From contig NZ_JABVEB010000003.1 of the NCBI RefSeq assembly GCF_014323665.1, forward strand, positions 62,001 through 126,000: DNA of 64,000 nt, given 5' to 3'. Below are positions 9,350-17,321 of the stretch, piece by piece. Source of the DNA: Actinomadura sp. HBU206391. Lineage in GTDB: Bacteria; Actinomycetota; Actinomycetes; Streptosporangiales; Streptosporangiaceae. The position numbers and the translations under genes were made by a program. Position 1 is the first letter of the stretch. Each line of letters starts with the position of its first letter. Under the pieces are notes generated by a model. That model did no database searches. It saw only the letters and a program-made list of their open reading frames with translations, and was not told where the DNA came from.

Positions 9350-9471
9350 GATGCACCTTTCCTTTTTCAGTTCTGGAGGAGGGCGTGATCGACCGGCCGG
9401 GCGGCGGAGGCTCCCGATGACGGCCAGGAGGGTGATCGTCCTGACGGGGCGAGGGCGTGTCCCGTACGGGC

Positions 9472-9666
9472 TCACCTCACGGGCAGATCCGTCGGCCGGT
9501 GCGGTACGACGATTCCCCCATCGGGCAGCAGCTCGCCGGTGTCCTCGAACACCACGACCCCGTTGCACAGCAGGCTCCACCCCTGTTCTGGGTGGCAGGC
9601 CACGGTCCGCGCGGCGTCGTGGTCGGCCGCCTCATGCGGCGGACAGTGCGGCTGGTGCTGGCACAT
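9472..9666 (-). CDS. DUF5999-family small protein
   Basis: The 64-residue protein begins MCQHQPHCPPHEAADHDAAR and contains HPEQGWSLLCNGVVVFEDTG. I recognise this as the conserved actinobacterial DUF5999 family, whose function is unknown. Cys and His residues at the N terminus (CxxxPxC-like) suggest metal binding. GGAGG lies 7 nt before the ATG. It is codirectional with the hemerythrin and DUF385 genes. Confidence 0.8.
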   Translation of the reverse strand: MCQHQPHCPPHEAADHDAARTVACHPEQGWSLLCNGVVVFEDTGELLPDGGIVVPHRPTDLPVR

Positions 9667-9792
9667 TGGCGTGCCTCCGGTCTCGACTACGTTCGACTGT
9701 GCTTCTCTGTCCTGCGGACGGCTCTCAGTTGATACTGAGTTCGCCGTCTCCCGGTCGCCCGTTCGCCGGTCCGACGGGCAACCGGGTGGGCT

Positions 9793-10221
9793 CTACTCGG
9801 AGGCCTGGCCAGCGTGATCGCCGGGCACCTCGATCCGAGGCACCTCCCGTGGTCTCAGCGCGAGGAAGTCGGTGGCGTTGATCCGTATCAGCACCCTGCG
9901 TATGAGGGCCGGAATCTCGGCCTGTTCGTCGTCCACGTACAACCGCGGTTCGACGAGGGGCACCCGCCGTCCGCGGGTCATGAGGTCGCAGCCGCCGGCG
10001 GCGAGAACGTTCTTCACCCAGTCGGAGTCCGAGCCGTACGGCAGCGACAGCACATAAAGGTCCCCGCGCCGGAACACCTTGACGGGAGTTCGGTACTCGC
10101 GCCCCGACCTCCGCCCGCGATGGTGGACGGCGCCGAACCCGGGCAGCCGGGGAATGACCCGGCCGACGATGCGATTGGCGAACATGCGGTTGAAACGGGC
10201 CAGCCGTCTTTGGATCGACAT
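9793..10221 (-). CDS. DUF385 (Ddn-type) deazaflavin-dependent oxidoreductase
   Basis: The 142-residue protein matches the F420-dependent nitroreductase fold: HHRGRRSGREYRTPVKVFRRGD (about 48-69) followed by VLSLPYGSDSDWVKNVLAAGG. These split-barrel enzymes use reduced F420 to reduce quinones or enones, or for redox protection. ATG at 10221 is preceded by GGGAG with 6 nt spacing. It is one of two family members in the cluster, the other lying at 22482-23159. It could reduce the angucycline quinone or protect the host. Confidence 0.85.
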   Translation of the reverse strand: MSIQRRLARFNRMFANRIVGRVIPRLPGFGAVHHRGRRSGREYRTPVKVFRRGDLYVLSLPYGSDSDWVKNVLAAGGCDLMTRGRRVPLVEPRLYVDDEQAEIPALIRRVLIRINATDFLALRPREVPRIEVPGDHAGQASE

Positions 10222-10346
10222 CTACGACTCCCTGTACTCCCGGGTGTGCTGTGACATCGCCGAGACGGACTTCTCCCGGCATTCCGGATCGGCGTCAGCG
10301 CGGCTGAGCGCGCGGAGTTCAAAGATCCTGCGCGGATCCCTCGGGG

Positions 10347-11966
10347 TCACCGCTCCGACGGGAGTGCGGCGGCGGGCTCGGGTGCTTCGGAGACGGGGAG
10401 GTCGTGCGGGTTCGCGGAAGGGCCGCGGTGGCTCTTGACCGCCAGGCAGGCGACCGCGCCGGCGAGCAGCACCGCGATGGAGGCGATCATGGTGGGTTGC
10501 ATGGCGTCGATGAATCCATGCCCGAAGATGCTCTGGGCGAGGTCCTGGGGAACACCGTCCGGGAGCTGCTGTGCGGTCCCGCTCTGATTGGCGCCGACAT
10601 CGAGCCCGTGCTTGCCGGCGTCGGCGAAGCCCGCCACGAACCCTTCGCGGTAGGGGGCGGGGACGGCCCCGGCCCGCAGCTCCGCCTGGTCGCGCAGCGC
10701 GGTGGCGAGCTGGTTCTGCAGGACGGCGCCGATCACTGCGCCGGCCAGCACGGAGCCGACCTGCCGCAGGGCGCCGTTGACCCCGGAGGCCGCACCGGTC
10801 AGTTGCAGTGGGACGTTGCGCATGAGTTCTGTGGCGATCGGGGTGAAGGTGCAGCCGGCGCCCAGGCCGATGATGAAGAGCGGGATCAGGAAGGCGGTCC
10901 AGCTCGTGCCGACATCGGCGATGGCCATGATCCAGGCAATTCCGGCAGCGTACGCCACCAGCCCGCCCACCACGATGAACTTACCGCCGAGGCGATCCGA
11001 AAGCGCGCCTGCCGGTCCCGCCATGGTCATCGCCCCCAGCGCCAGGGGGATCAGGACCAGCCCGGCCTTGAGCGGGCTGAAGCCCAGCACCGACTGCAGG
11101 TAGATCGTGATAGGCAGGAGCAGCCCGATCACGCCGAACGCCGACGCCATCCCGACGAAGTTCATGATCGAGAAGTTGCGGTCCTTGAACAGCACGAAGG
11201 GCACCAGTGGCTCGTTGTCCTGCTGACCACGCTGATGCACCAGGAAGATCACCAGGAGTACGCCGGCCGCGCCGATCAGCGCCCAGATCCAGGCGTTCCA
11301 GCTGTACCGCTGCCCCTCGATCAGCGCGAAGGACAGGCAGAAGAGCACGGCCGAGGCGATCAGCACCCCCGTGATGTCAAGCTTGTGCTTCAGGGTGCGC
11401 TGCGTGCCTGGCAGCACCGCCACGGCCATGACCAGCACCAGCACGCCGACGGGAATGTTGATGAAGAAGATCCATCGCCAGTCCAGATGAGTGACCAGCA
11501 GCCCGCCGACGCTCGGCCCGGCGATGCCGGACACGCCCGCCGTCGCGCCCCAGACGCCCAGCGCCACGCCACGGCGCTCGGCCGGGAACGTGTCAACGAT
11601 GATCGACAACGTCTGCGGCAGGAGCAGCGCAGCCCCCACGCCCTGCACGATGCGGAACGTGATCAGTTGCGCTGGATCCTGGGCGAGGCCGCAGGCCAGG
11701 CTGGCCAGGGTGAAGAGGGCCACCCCGGCGATGAACAGGTTCTTCTTTCCCCGCAGGTCACCGAGACGACCCGCGGTGATCAGCAGAACGGCCAGGGCCA
11801 GGGTGTAACTGTTGACGACCCAGAGGATCTGGTCCAGTGACGCGTCGAGCTCGTCCACCATGTTCGGGATCGCGATGTTCACGATCGTGAGATCCAGGAG
11901 CACCATGAAGAAGCCGGCGGACAGGATGATCAAGATGACCCACGGGTTACCGCGCAACGTTCTCAT
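10347..11966 (-). CDS. DHA2-family MFS drug exporter (14 TMS)
   Basis: The 539-residue protein carries MFS motif A (GRLGDLRGKKNLF, about 67-79) and a motif C-like stretch (WGATAGVSGIAGPSVGGLL). It has about 14 hydrophobic segments, as in the EmrB/QacA group. The soluble loop before the last helix is rich in Gln/Gly. It uses the proton gradient to export hydrophobic drugs and is the most obvious candidate for exporting the cluster product. It is divergent from the ECF sigma gene, with an inverted repeat resembling a Crp site in between. Confidence 0.93.
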   Translation of the reverse strand: MRTLRGNPWVILIILSAGFFMVLLDLTIVNIAIPNMVDELDASLDQILWVVNSYTLALAVLLITAGRLGDLRGKKNLFIAGVALFTLASLACGLAQDPAQLITFRIVQGVGAALLLPQTLSIIVDTFPAERRGVALGVWGATAGVSGIAGPSVGGLLVTHLDWRWIFFINIPVGVLVLVMAVAVLPGTQRTLKHKLDITGVLIASAVLFCLSFALIEGQRYSWNAWIWALIGAAGVLLVIFLVHQRGQQDNEPLVPFVLFKDRNFSIMNFVGMASAFGVIGLLLPITIYLQSVLGFSPLKAGLVLIPLALGAMTMAGPAGALSDRLGGKFIVVGGLVAYAAGIAWIMAIADVGTSWTAFLIPLFIIGLGAGCTFTPIATELMRNVPLQLTGAASGVNGALRQVGSVLAGAVIGAVLQNQLATALRDQAELRAGAVPAPYREGFVAGFADAGKHGLDVGANQSGTAQQLPDGVPQDLAQSIFGHGFIDAMQPTMIASIAVLLAGAVACLAVKSHRGPSANPHDLPVSEAPEPAAALPSER

Positions 11967-12102
11967 GATGCTTCCCTAAGATCGTATGGTCTGGGGTGAG
12001 TCGCTCCGTGAGCGGTACGGCTCAGTTGGTGTTCGCGCTTGCTCAGATCCATGTGCACCCAAGAGGGCTCTGTCGCCGGTGAATGTGACATCCGAGTCCG
12101 CC

Positions 12103-12120
12103 GTGTGACGCAGATCACAC
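12103..12120. promoter_or_regulatory. Crp/GlxR-type palindrome between exporter and sigma-factor genes
   Basis: GTGTGACGCAGATCACAC has perfect 6-bp arms and matches the classical TGTGA-N6-TCACA recognition pattern of cAMP receptor proteins. The site is 71 bp upstream of the sigma-factor ATG and 137 bp upstream of the exporter ATG, so it could act on either. A related half site, AATGTGACAT, lies 20 bp to the left. Confidence 0.5.
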
Positions 12121-12190
12121 CTCACGGCGGATGGCACGTTCTCGGTGCCGCCGGGCATCTCAGCAGGGAGCGCCTCCCAGGAGAGCCACC

Positions 12191-13129
12191 ATGTCCGACC
12201 ATCCGCACGACGGCTCGGAAGACCTCCCCCTCGACAGCCCGACGAGGGTGTTCCTCGGCCATCGGGAGCTGCTGTTCTCCATCGTCTACAACCTGCTCGG
12301 CAGCGTCGCCGACACCGAGGACGTGTTGCAGGAGACCTGGCTGTCGTGGGCGCGCAGAAGCCGGCCGCCGATGGCGGGGGAAATCGACAACCCGCGGGCC
12401 TACCTGGTGCGGATCGCGGTGAACCAGGCACTGTCCAGGCAGCAGGACATCAGCCGGCGCCGCGAGACCTACATCGGGACGTGGCTGCCGGAACCACTGA
12501 TCAACGCCGCCACCGGCTCGGCCCCGGCCGGCGACACCGCCGATGCGGCCGAGCGCGGCGAATCGGTGTCGATGGCGATGCTGGTGGTCCTGGAAACCCT
12601 CACCCCGCTGGAACGGGCGGTGTTCGTCCTGCACGAGGTGTTCGGTTACACCCACCCCGAGATCGCGGACATCCTCGCCCGCACCCCGTCAGCCGTACGA
12701 CAGCTCGGTCACCGCGCCCGCGAACATGTCCACGCCCGCCGCCCCCGCTACCGGACCGACCCGCATGTCCAGCAGCAGGTGACCGAACGGTTCGTCGCCG
12801 CCGTGCTCGGCGGCGACCTCGGCGCCCTCTTGCGAATCCTGGCACCGGACGTGACCATGTGGACCGACGGCGGAGGTAAGGCACGGGCAGCCGGCCCACG
12901 GCCGGTCCACGGCCGCGACAAGGTCGCCCGCGTGATCGCCGCCTTCGCCTCCCACCCCCGCGACGGCCTGCACGTCCGCTACCGGCACGTCAACGGCGAC
13001 CCCTCGGCATTGGTGTTCGCAGGCGACTCCCCCTACGCCGTGCTCGTCATCGACCTGATCCCCCAAGACGAGCAGGTATGCGGAATCTACGCCGTTACCA
13101 ATCCCGACAAACTGTCCCGAGTCAGCTGA
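12191..13129 (+). CDS. ECF41-family RNA polymerase sigma factor (SigJ-like)
   Basis: The 312-residue protein has sigma-2 (about 19-86), sigma-4 (about 130-180) and a fused C-terminal SnoaL-like domain. It carries the three known ECF41 landmarks: WLPEP (98-102) in the linker, DGGGK (226-230) and NPDKL (304-308). In ECF41 factors the C-terminal domain modulates activity in place of an anti-sigma factor. AGGAG lies 7-9 nt before ATG. The usual ECF41 partner (a carboxymuconolactone decarboxylase, oxidoreductase or epimerase-type gene) is not adjacent. It is the only plus-strand gene between the acc operon and the tailoring genes. Confidence 0.92.
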   Translation: MSDHPHDGSEDLPLDSPTRVFLGHRELLFSIVYNLLGSVADTEDVLQETWLSWARRSRPPMAGEIDNPRAYLVRIAVNQALSRQQDISRRRETYIGTWLPEPLINAATGSAPAGDTADAAERGESVSMAMLVVLETLTPLERAVFVLHEVFGYTHPEIADILARTPSAVRQLGHRAREHVHARRPRYRTDPHVQQQVTERFVAAVLGGDLGALLRILAPDVTMWTDGGGKARAAGPRPVHGRDKVARVIAAFASHPRDGLHVRYRHVNGDPSALVFAGDSPYAVLVIDLIPQDEQVCGIYAVTNPDKLSRVS

Positions 13130-13180
13130 GCGGACGATCACCCGGGGATGTCCGGGCGCTTCCTGGCGACCCTGCGAGCG

Positions 13181-13546
13181 CTATGCGACGCAGACTCCGT
13201 CGACTGCGATCTTCTCGAAGACGTGCGGATATGCGACTATCCCGTCGGGGTATTGACTGGCCTTCGCCTGGAACGCCGGATTGGAGAAGGCGGCGAAGAG
13301 CGCCTCGGTCGACTCCCATACCGCGATGTTCACCAAGAGCTGACTGTCGGCCGTACCCCGATGTAGTTGCGCCGAGATAAAGCCTGGGCTGGCCTTCATG
13401 AAGGACGCGTCCTCCTGGAAGGTGGCCAGGAATTCCGACATCAGTTCCCTGGGCACCATAATGGTGTTGATCAGAGTGACCGGACCGTTCTTCTGCTGGA
13501 ACTGCGACATAAGCGGTGTCGAAGGATCCAGATCGTCGACCTTCAT
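13181..13546 (-). CDS. ABM-family oxygenase resembling JadG/GilOII/AlpJ ring-opening enzymes
   Basis: The 121-residue protein reads GPVTLINTIMVPRELMSEFL, then FMKASPGFISAQLHRG and LVNIAVWES, a dimeric alpha/beta-barrel (antibiotic biosynthesis monooxygenase) pattern. By recall its layout is closest to the angucycline ring-B-cleaving oxygenases of jadomycin, gilvocarcin and kinamycin pathways, which need reduced flavin from a partner reductase; such a reductase lies three genes upstream. ATG at 13546 follows AAAGGG; an ATG 18 nt earlier is possible. It would oxidatively open or rearrange the angucyclinone B ring. The family is clear, the exact reaction is inferred. Confidence 0.78.
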   Translation of the reverse strand: MKVDDLDPSTPLMSQFQQKNGPVTLINTIMVPRELMSEFLATFQEDASFMKASPGFISAQLHRGTADSQLLVNIAVWESTEALFAAFSNPAFQAKASQYPDGIVAYPHVFEKIAVDGVCVA

Positions 13547-13658
13547 CTTCTTGTACCCTTTCATTTCGGATGGTTCGGAGAATTGCCGCCTGTCAGCGCG
13601 ATCGTCATCGCTGCGGCCCGCGCCGGCCGCAGCGATGACGATCACTCGGGCGCTGCCG

Positions 13659-13955
13659 TCAGTGAAATCGGAACGAGCCCGAAACGCGCAGCGGGGTCAT
13701 GACCGCGGGCTCGTCGCACCGCTCGTCGAGGTCCGCCCGGTAGCGCTGGAACTCCTCCAGCTTCTCGACGCCCGGCACCGGAAGGCCCTCGGCCTCCACG
13801 AAGCTCACGAAACTGACCTCGTCCTCGAGCTGGAATGTCGCTTCACGCAGGCCATCCGGCTGCGATGACTCCAGCGCCTCGTAGACGGCGCTGTGCAGCT
13901 CCAGGTGCCGCTCCAGCTGATCCCGCTTGACCTTGTAGCGGACCATCATCCACAT
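13659..13955 (-). CDS. Small ABM-like dimeric-barrel protein
   Basis: The 98-residue protein begins MWMMVRYKVKRDQLERHLEL and contains VSFVSFVEAEG and FQRYRADLDERC. The alternating strands and amphipathic helices suggest a ferredoxin-like dimeric barrel as in ABM monooxygenases and cyclases. I do not recognise a characterised homologue. GAGGAAC precedes ATG at 13955. It lies between the flavin reductase and the JadG-like gene on the same strand, so it may be an accessory oxygenase or cyclase of the same late step. Confidence 0.65.
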   Translation of the reverse strand: MWMMVRYKVKRDQLERHLELHSAVYEALESSQPDGLREATFQLEDEVSFVSFVEAEGLPVPGVEKLEEFQRYRADLDERCDEPAVMTPLRVSGSFRFH

Positions 13956-14050
13956 GATCGGTTCCTCTCTCGTCCTGGGGCGTAATGGATTTGACGCCTC
14001 GGCTCCACCGCGCCGTTCTCGGAGCGGTCGCACGTACTCGGCAGGCCTGT

Positions 14051-14596
14051 TCACCCGTCCCAGATCGGATGCAGACCCGCCAGCTCTTCTTCGAGTGCAC
14101 TCAGCGAACCCCGAAAAAAGATCAGTGGTTCCTGGTTCTGGCGTGGAACTCCCAGCTCGACCACTTCTCCGACGAAGATGGTGTGGTCGCCGCCCTCGAA
14201 CTCGTTGGCGACCCGACATGCCAGGAAGGCCATCGCGTCGCTGAGGATCGGCGCCCCCTCGGCAGATCGATGGTGCGTCACGTCCTGGAGCGCAGCGGTA
14301 TCCCTCGTCGCGAAGGTCCAGGCGAGCGGTGCCTGCTTTCCGGCCAGGAAGTTCACCACGAACGTGCGGGTTTCCTGCAGCACCGTACGGAGCCGTGATT
14401 CCTTGTGCAGGCAGAAGAGGATCAACGGAGGATCCAAGGAGACCGAGGTGAAGGAGTTGACGGTGGTCCCAGCCGAGCGAGCGCCTTCTCCCGCCGTGAT
14501 CACGGTCACGCCGGTCACGAAGAGACCGCACACATTGCGTAGCGTCTTCGATTCGATCGGCTCGGCCTGGTGTAGAGGCTGACTTGCAGTGGTCAT
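14051..14596 (-). CDS. NAD(P)H:flavin reductase (HpaC/RutF family)
   Basis: The 181-residue flavin-reductase-domain protein has GLFVTGVTVITA (24-35), SFTSVSLDPPLILFCL (flavin phosphate and isoalloxazine contacts) and FLAGKQAPLAWTFA. It supplies reduced FMN or FAD to two-component oxygenases. In this cluster the obvious clients are the halogenase and the JadG-like oxygenase, both of which require free reduced flavin. It is downstream of the GNAT gene in the long minus-strand operon. Confidence 0.92.
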   Translation of the reverse strand: MTTASQPLHQAEPIESKTLRNVCGLFVTGVTVITAGEGARSAGTTVNSFTSVSLDPPLILFCLHKESRLRTVLQETRTFVVNFLAGKQAPLAWTFATRDTAALQDVTHHRSAEGAPILSDAMAFLACRVANEFEGGDHTIFVGEVVELGVPRQNQEPLIFFRGSLSALEEELAGLHPIWDG

Positions 14597-14603
14597 GAGC
14601 GTC

Positions 14604-15089
14604 TCACTTGTCCGATGCGTCGGGGGCGCGCCAGTTCATCGGTACCGGCCACTCGCCAAGGCGCTCGAATCCCAGGCTGTTGCAGAGTTTCTCCCCCTGC
14701 CAATGGGTAAAGGTGCTGACTCGATGGCACCCCAGCTCGACGAAGTGGTCGAGAAGAGCCGCCAGGCAGTCCTTCGCGTAGCCACTACGGCGATAGCCGG
14801 GCTCGGCGGCTCCGGTGATGACGTATCCGTAGATGGGTGCGAGCGAGTCCGGCCCAGGGAAATGCCGCCGGACTTCTCCGGTAATGCATGCCACCACACC
14901 GGACTCGTCGGTTTCAGTGACGTAGGCGATGAAAGTCGGGTCATTGGCGAGTCGATCGGCGATGGCTTCTTCACAGGCTTTCACCCACGGCCCACGCGGG
15001 TGAGGCCCATCTATCGCGTCATGCATGAGCACCCGGAGCGCCGTCAGACGCGGCGCATCGGCCAGGGTGGCGAGGCGTGTAGTAGGCAC
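14604..15089 (-). CDS. GNAT-family N-acetyltransferase
   Basis: The 161-residue protein follows the GNAT order: RLATLADAPRLTALRV at the start, then IYGYVITGAAEPGYRRSGYAKDCLAALLDHF, in which the R-x-x-G-x-A acetyl-CoA loop reads RRSGYA, then a C-terminal NSLGFERLGEWPVPM. It begins with GTG 15089. It lies between the glycosyltransferase and the flavin reductase, so acetylation of the amino group on the predicted 3-aminosugar is a reasonable guess, either as tailoring or as self-protection. The substrate is not visible in sequence. Confidence 0.85.
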   Translation of the reverse strand: MPTTRLATLADAPRLTALRVLMHDAIDGPHPRGPWVKACEEAIADRLANDPTFIAYVTETDESGVVACITGEVRRHFPGPDSLAPIYGYVITGAAEPGYRRSGYAKDCLAALLDHFVELGCHRVSTFTHWQGEKLCNSLGFERLGEWPVPMNWRAPDASDK

Positions 15090-15119
15090 TGGCGAATGTC
15101 CTTGGGGTGACGGAGGTGT

Positions 15120-16289
15120 TCAGCGGGTGCGGGACTGAGCCATTTCGGCCAGTTGGCCGACCACGTCCTGCGGTGTGGGCATCTCCGCCATTTCGGCGGC
15201 GACCTCCTCGCTGGCAGTCCGGTAGGACGGCACCTGAAGCACCTCACGCAGGGCTTTGCCGATCGCCTCGGGGGTCGCCTCGGAGCGATCGACGGCTATG
15301 CCGGCGCCGCGGCTGCTCATGACGTGCGCATTGAGCGGCGCATCGCCCTTGTTGGGCCGCAAGGCCACCTGTGGCACCCCGGCGGCCAAGGCCGCGTACG
15401 TCGTGCCCATGCCCGCGTGGTGGATCAGCGCGTCGCAGCGGGGCAGCAGGTTGCTCATGGGCACGAAGTCCACGACCCGTACCCGCTCGGGCAGCTGCCC
15501 GATGATCGGCGACAGATCCACGCCACCGGAGGTCAACGCCAGTTCGGCGTCCAGGTCGGCGGTGCCCTCCACTATCGCCCGCAGCACCTCGGCCCAGCTG
15601 CTGTCGTCGCTGGTGTTTCCCATGGTGACGGCGATCCGCGCCCGAGACGCCCGCCGCAGTACCCACGGGGGTACCTGGCCGGACCCGTTGTACGAACAGG
15701 GCCGTACGGGGAACACCGGGAACGGCACCTCGCCCGGACTCCGCGGATTGAAGCGCTCCAGGGAGTCCACACCAAGGCTGACCTCCGCGTCGGGGTGCGC
15801 CGGGAACTCGGTGACTCCGTGGCGACGCACCACCTCCGACGGCTCGGTGGCCCACCACGGGACGGCCGGGAAGCGGAACCCGATGCCGTGCATCACACCG
15901 AAGGCACCCGCCGCGTGGGCGGCCAGTTGCGCCCAGGGGAGGAACGGCGGATAGAGCACTACGTCGACCCCCCACCCTCGGGCCGCGTCCACCAGGCCGG
16001 GCAGCATCATGTCCCCGATCTCGGCCGTCGCTCCGACGAACACTCCCTGGGCCTGATCGCCGGGGAGATCCTCCTTCGCCATGATCTCCATACAGCGGCG
16101 GTAGGGCGCGGTGACATCCTGGCCGGGGGCGGCGTCCAGCACCGGAAGACCCGCCTCGGCGGCCACCTTCAGGGTCACGCCGCCGCCCGCGAAGATCACC
16201 TCGTGGCCGGCCAGCTGGGCGGCCTGAGCCAGCGGAACCAGCGCGGCAGTGTGGGTGAACGCAGGGATCGTGGTGCAGAGAATACGCAT
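15120..16289 (-). CDS. GT1-family glycosyltransferase
   Basis: The 389-residue GT-B enzyme has an N-terminal acceptor domain (MRILCTTIPAFTHTAALVPL) and a C-terminal nucleotide-sugar domain with HHAGMGTTYAALAAGVPQ near residue 300, the antibiotic glycosyltransferase signature. It would transfer the aminodeoxyhexose to the polyketide. It is the only glycosyltransferase in the cluster and no DesVIII/DnmQ-type helper is visible. A single O- or C-glycosylation is expected; sequence alone does not separate the two. Confidence 0.93.
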   Translation of the reverse strand: MRILCTTIPAFTHTAALVPLAQAAQLAGHEVIFAGGGVTLKVAAEAGLPVLDAAPGQDVTAPYRRCMEIMAKEDLPGDQAQGVFVGATAEIGDMMLPGLVDAARGWGVDVVLYPPFLPWAQLAAHAAGAFGVMHGIGFRFPAVPWWATEPSEVVRRHGVTEFPAHPDAEVSLGVDSLERFNPRSPGEVPFPVFPVRPCSYNGSGQVPPWVLRRASRARIAVTMGNTSDDSSWAEVLRAIVEGTADLDAELALTSGGVDLSPIIGQLPERVRVVDFVPMSNLLPRCDALIHHAGMGTTYAALAAGVPQVALRPNKGDAPLNAHVMSSRGAGIAVDRSEATPEAIGKALREVLQVPSYRTASEEVAAEMAEMPTPQDVVGQLAEMAQSRTR

Positions 16290-16299
16290 GGAACTCCTC

Positions 16300-17307
16300 C
16301 TAGTTGACCGTGGTCGTTGGATCGTGTGCGCCGCGCTCGCGCTTCAGCGGTTCCCACCAGGAGCGGTGCTCCTGGTACCATCGCACGGTCGCGGCGAGAC
16401 CGTCCGTGAAGGCGACACACGGGATGAAGCCCAGCTCAGCAGTGATCTTCGTCGTGTCGACGGAGTATCTGGAGTCATGTCCCTTGCGGTCGGCGACCCG
16501 CTTGACCGCGGACCAGTCCCGGCCGAGCGGCGCCAGCAGACGCTCCGTCAGCTCGAGGTTCGACAGCTCCGCACCGCCGCCGATGTTGTACACGTTTCCG
16601 GGCCTGCCCTTCTCCGCCACCAACGCGATGGCCCGGCAGTGATCGTCGACATGCAGCCAGTCCCGTATGTTCCGCCCGTTGCCGTAGAGCGGCACCATGA
16701 GCCCGTCCAGCAGATTCGTGACGAAGAGCGGGATGACCTTTTCCGGGTACTGATAGGGCCCGTAGTTGTTGGAGCAGCGGGTGACACAGACCTCCAGTCC
16801 GTACGTGCGGTGGAACGCGAGTGCCAGCAGGTCGGATGACGCCTTGGACGCCGCGTATGGGGAGGTGGGGACGAGCGGGTGGTCCTCCGTCCAGGAACCG
16901 GAGTCGATGGATCCGTAGACCTCGTCGGTGGAGATGTGGACGAAGCGCACGGTCTCGGCGTCGGCCGCCGACCGTAAGAGAGTGTGGGTTCCCACCACGT
17001 TGGTCCGGATGAACGCCCCCGCGTCCTCGATCGACCGATCCACATGGGTCTCGGCCGCGAAGTTCACCACCAGATCGGCTCCACGCATCTGCTCCGCCAC
17101 CAGAGCGGCATCGCAGATGTCGCCCTGGACGAAGCTGAATCGCGGATGGTCCGCGACGAGGGCGAGATTGGCACGGTTGCCCGCGTAGGTGAGCTTGTCC
17201 AGCACCACGGTCTCTGCCCCGGCCAGTCCAGGGTAGGCATCGCTCAGCAGTCGCCGGACGAAGTGGGAGCCGATGAAACCTGCCCCGCCGGCCACGAGTA
17301 CACGCAT
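16300..17307 (-). CDS. rmlB: dTDP-glucose 4,6-dehydratase
   Basis: The 335-residue extended short-chain dehydrogenase has VAGGAGFIGSHF at the N terminus, STDEVYGS, and the catalytic YAASK motif near residue 150. It converts dTDP-glucose to dTDP-4-keto-6-deoxyglucose using bound NAD+. AAGGAG is 6 nt before the ATG. It stands in an operon between the thymidylyltransferase and the glycosyltransferase and performs the second step of the aminosugar pathway. Confidence 0.96.
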   Translation of the reverse strand: MRVLVAGGAGFIGSHFVRRLLSDAYPGLAGAETVVLDKLTYAGNRANLALVADHPRFSFVQGDICDAALVAEQMRGADLVVNFAAETHVDRSIEDAGAFIRTNVVGTHTLLRSAADAETVRFVHISTDEVYGSIDSGSWTEDHPLVPTSPYAASKASSDLLALAFHRTYGLEVCVTRCSNNYGPYQYPEKVIPLFVTNLLDGLMVPLYGNGRNIRDWLHVDDHCRAIALVAEKGRPGNVYNIGGGAELSNLELTERLLAPLGRDWSAVKRVADRKGHDSRYSVDTTKITAELGFIPCVAFTDGLAATVRWYQEHRSWWEPLKRERGAHDPTTTVN

Positions 17308-17321
17308 CGGAGACTCCTTGG

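Noticed and set aside
10404-11840. 478-codon plus-strand open frame opposite the MFS exporter
   Set aside because: Composition is Gln/His/Asp/Gly-rich as expected for the reverse complement of membrane-protein codons, and the minus-strand gene is unambiguous.
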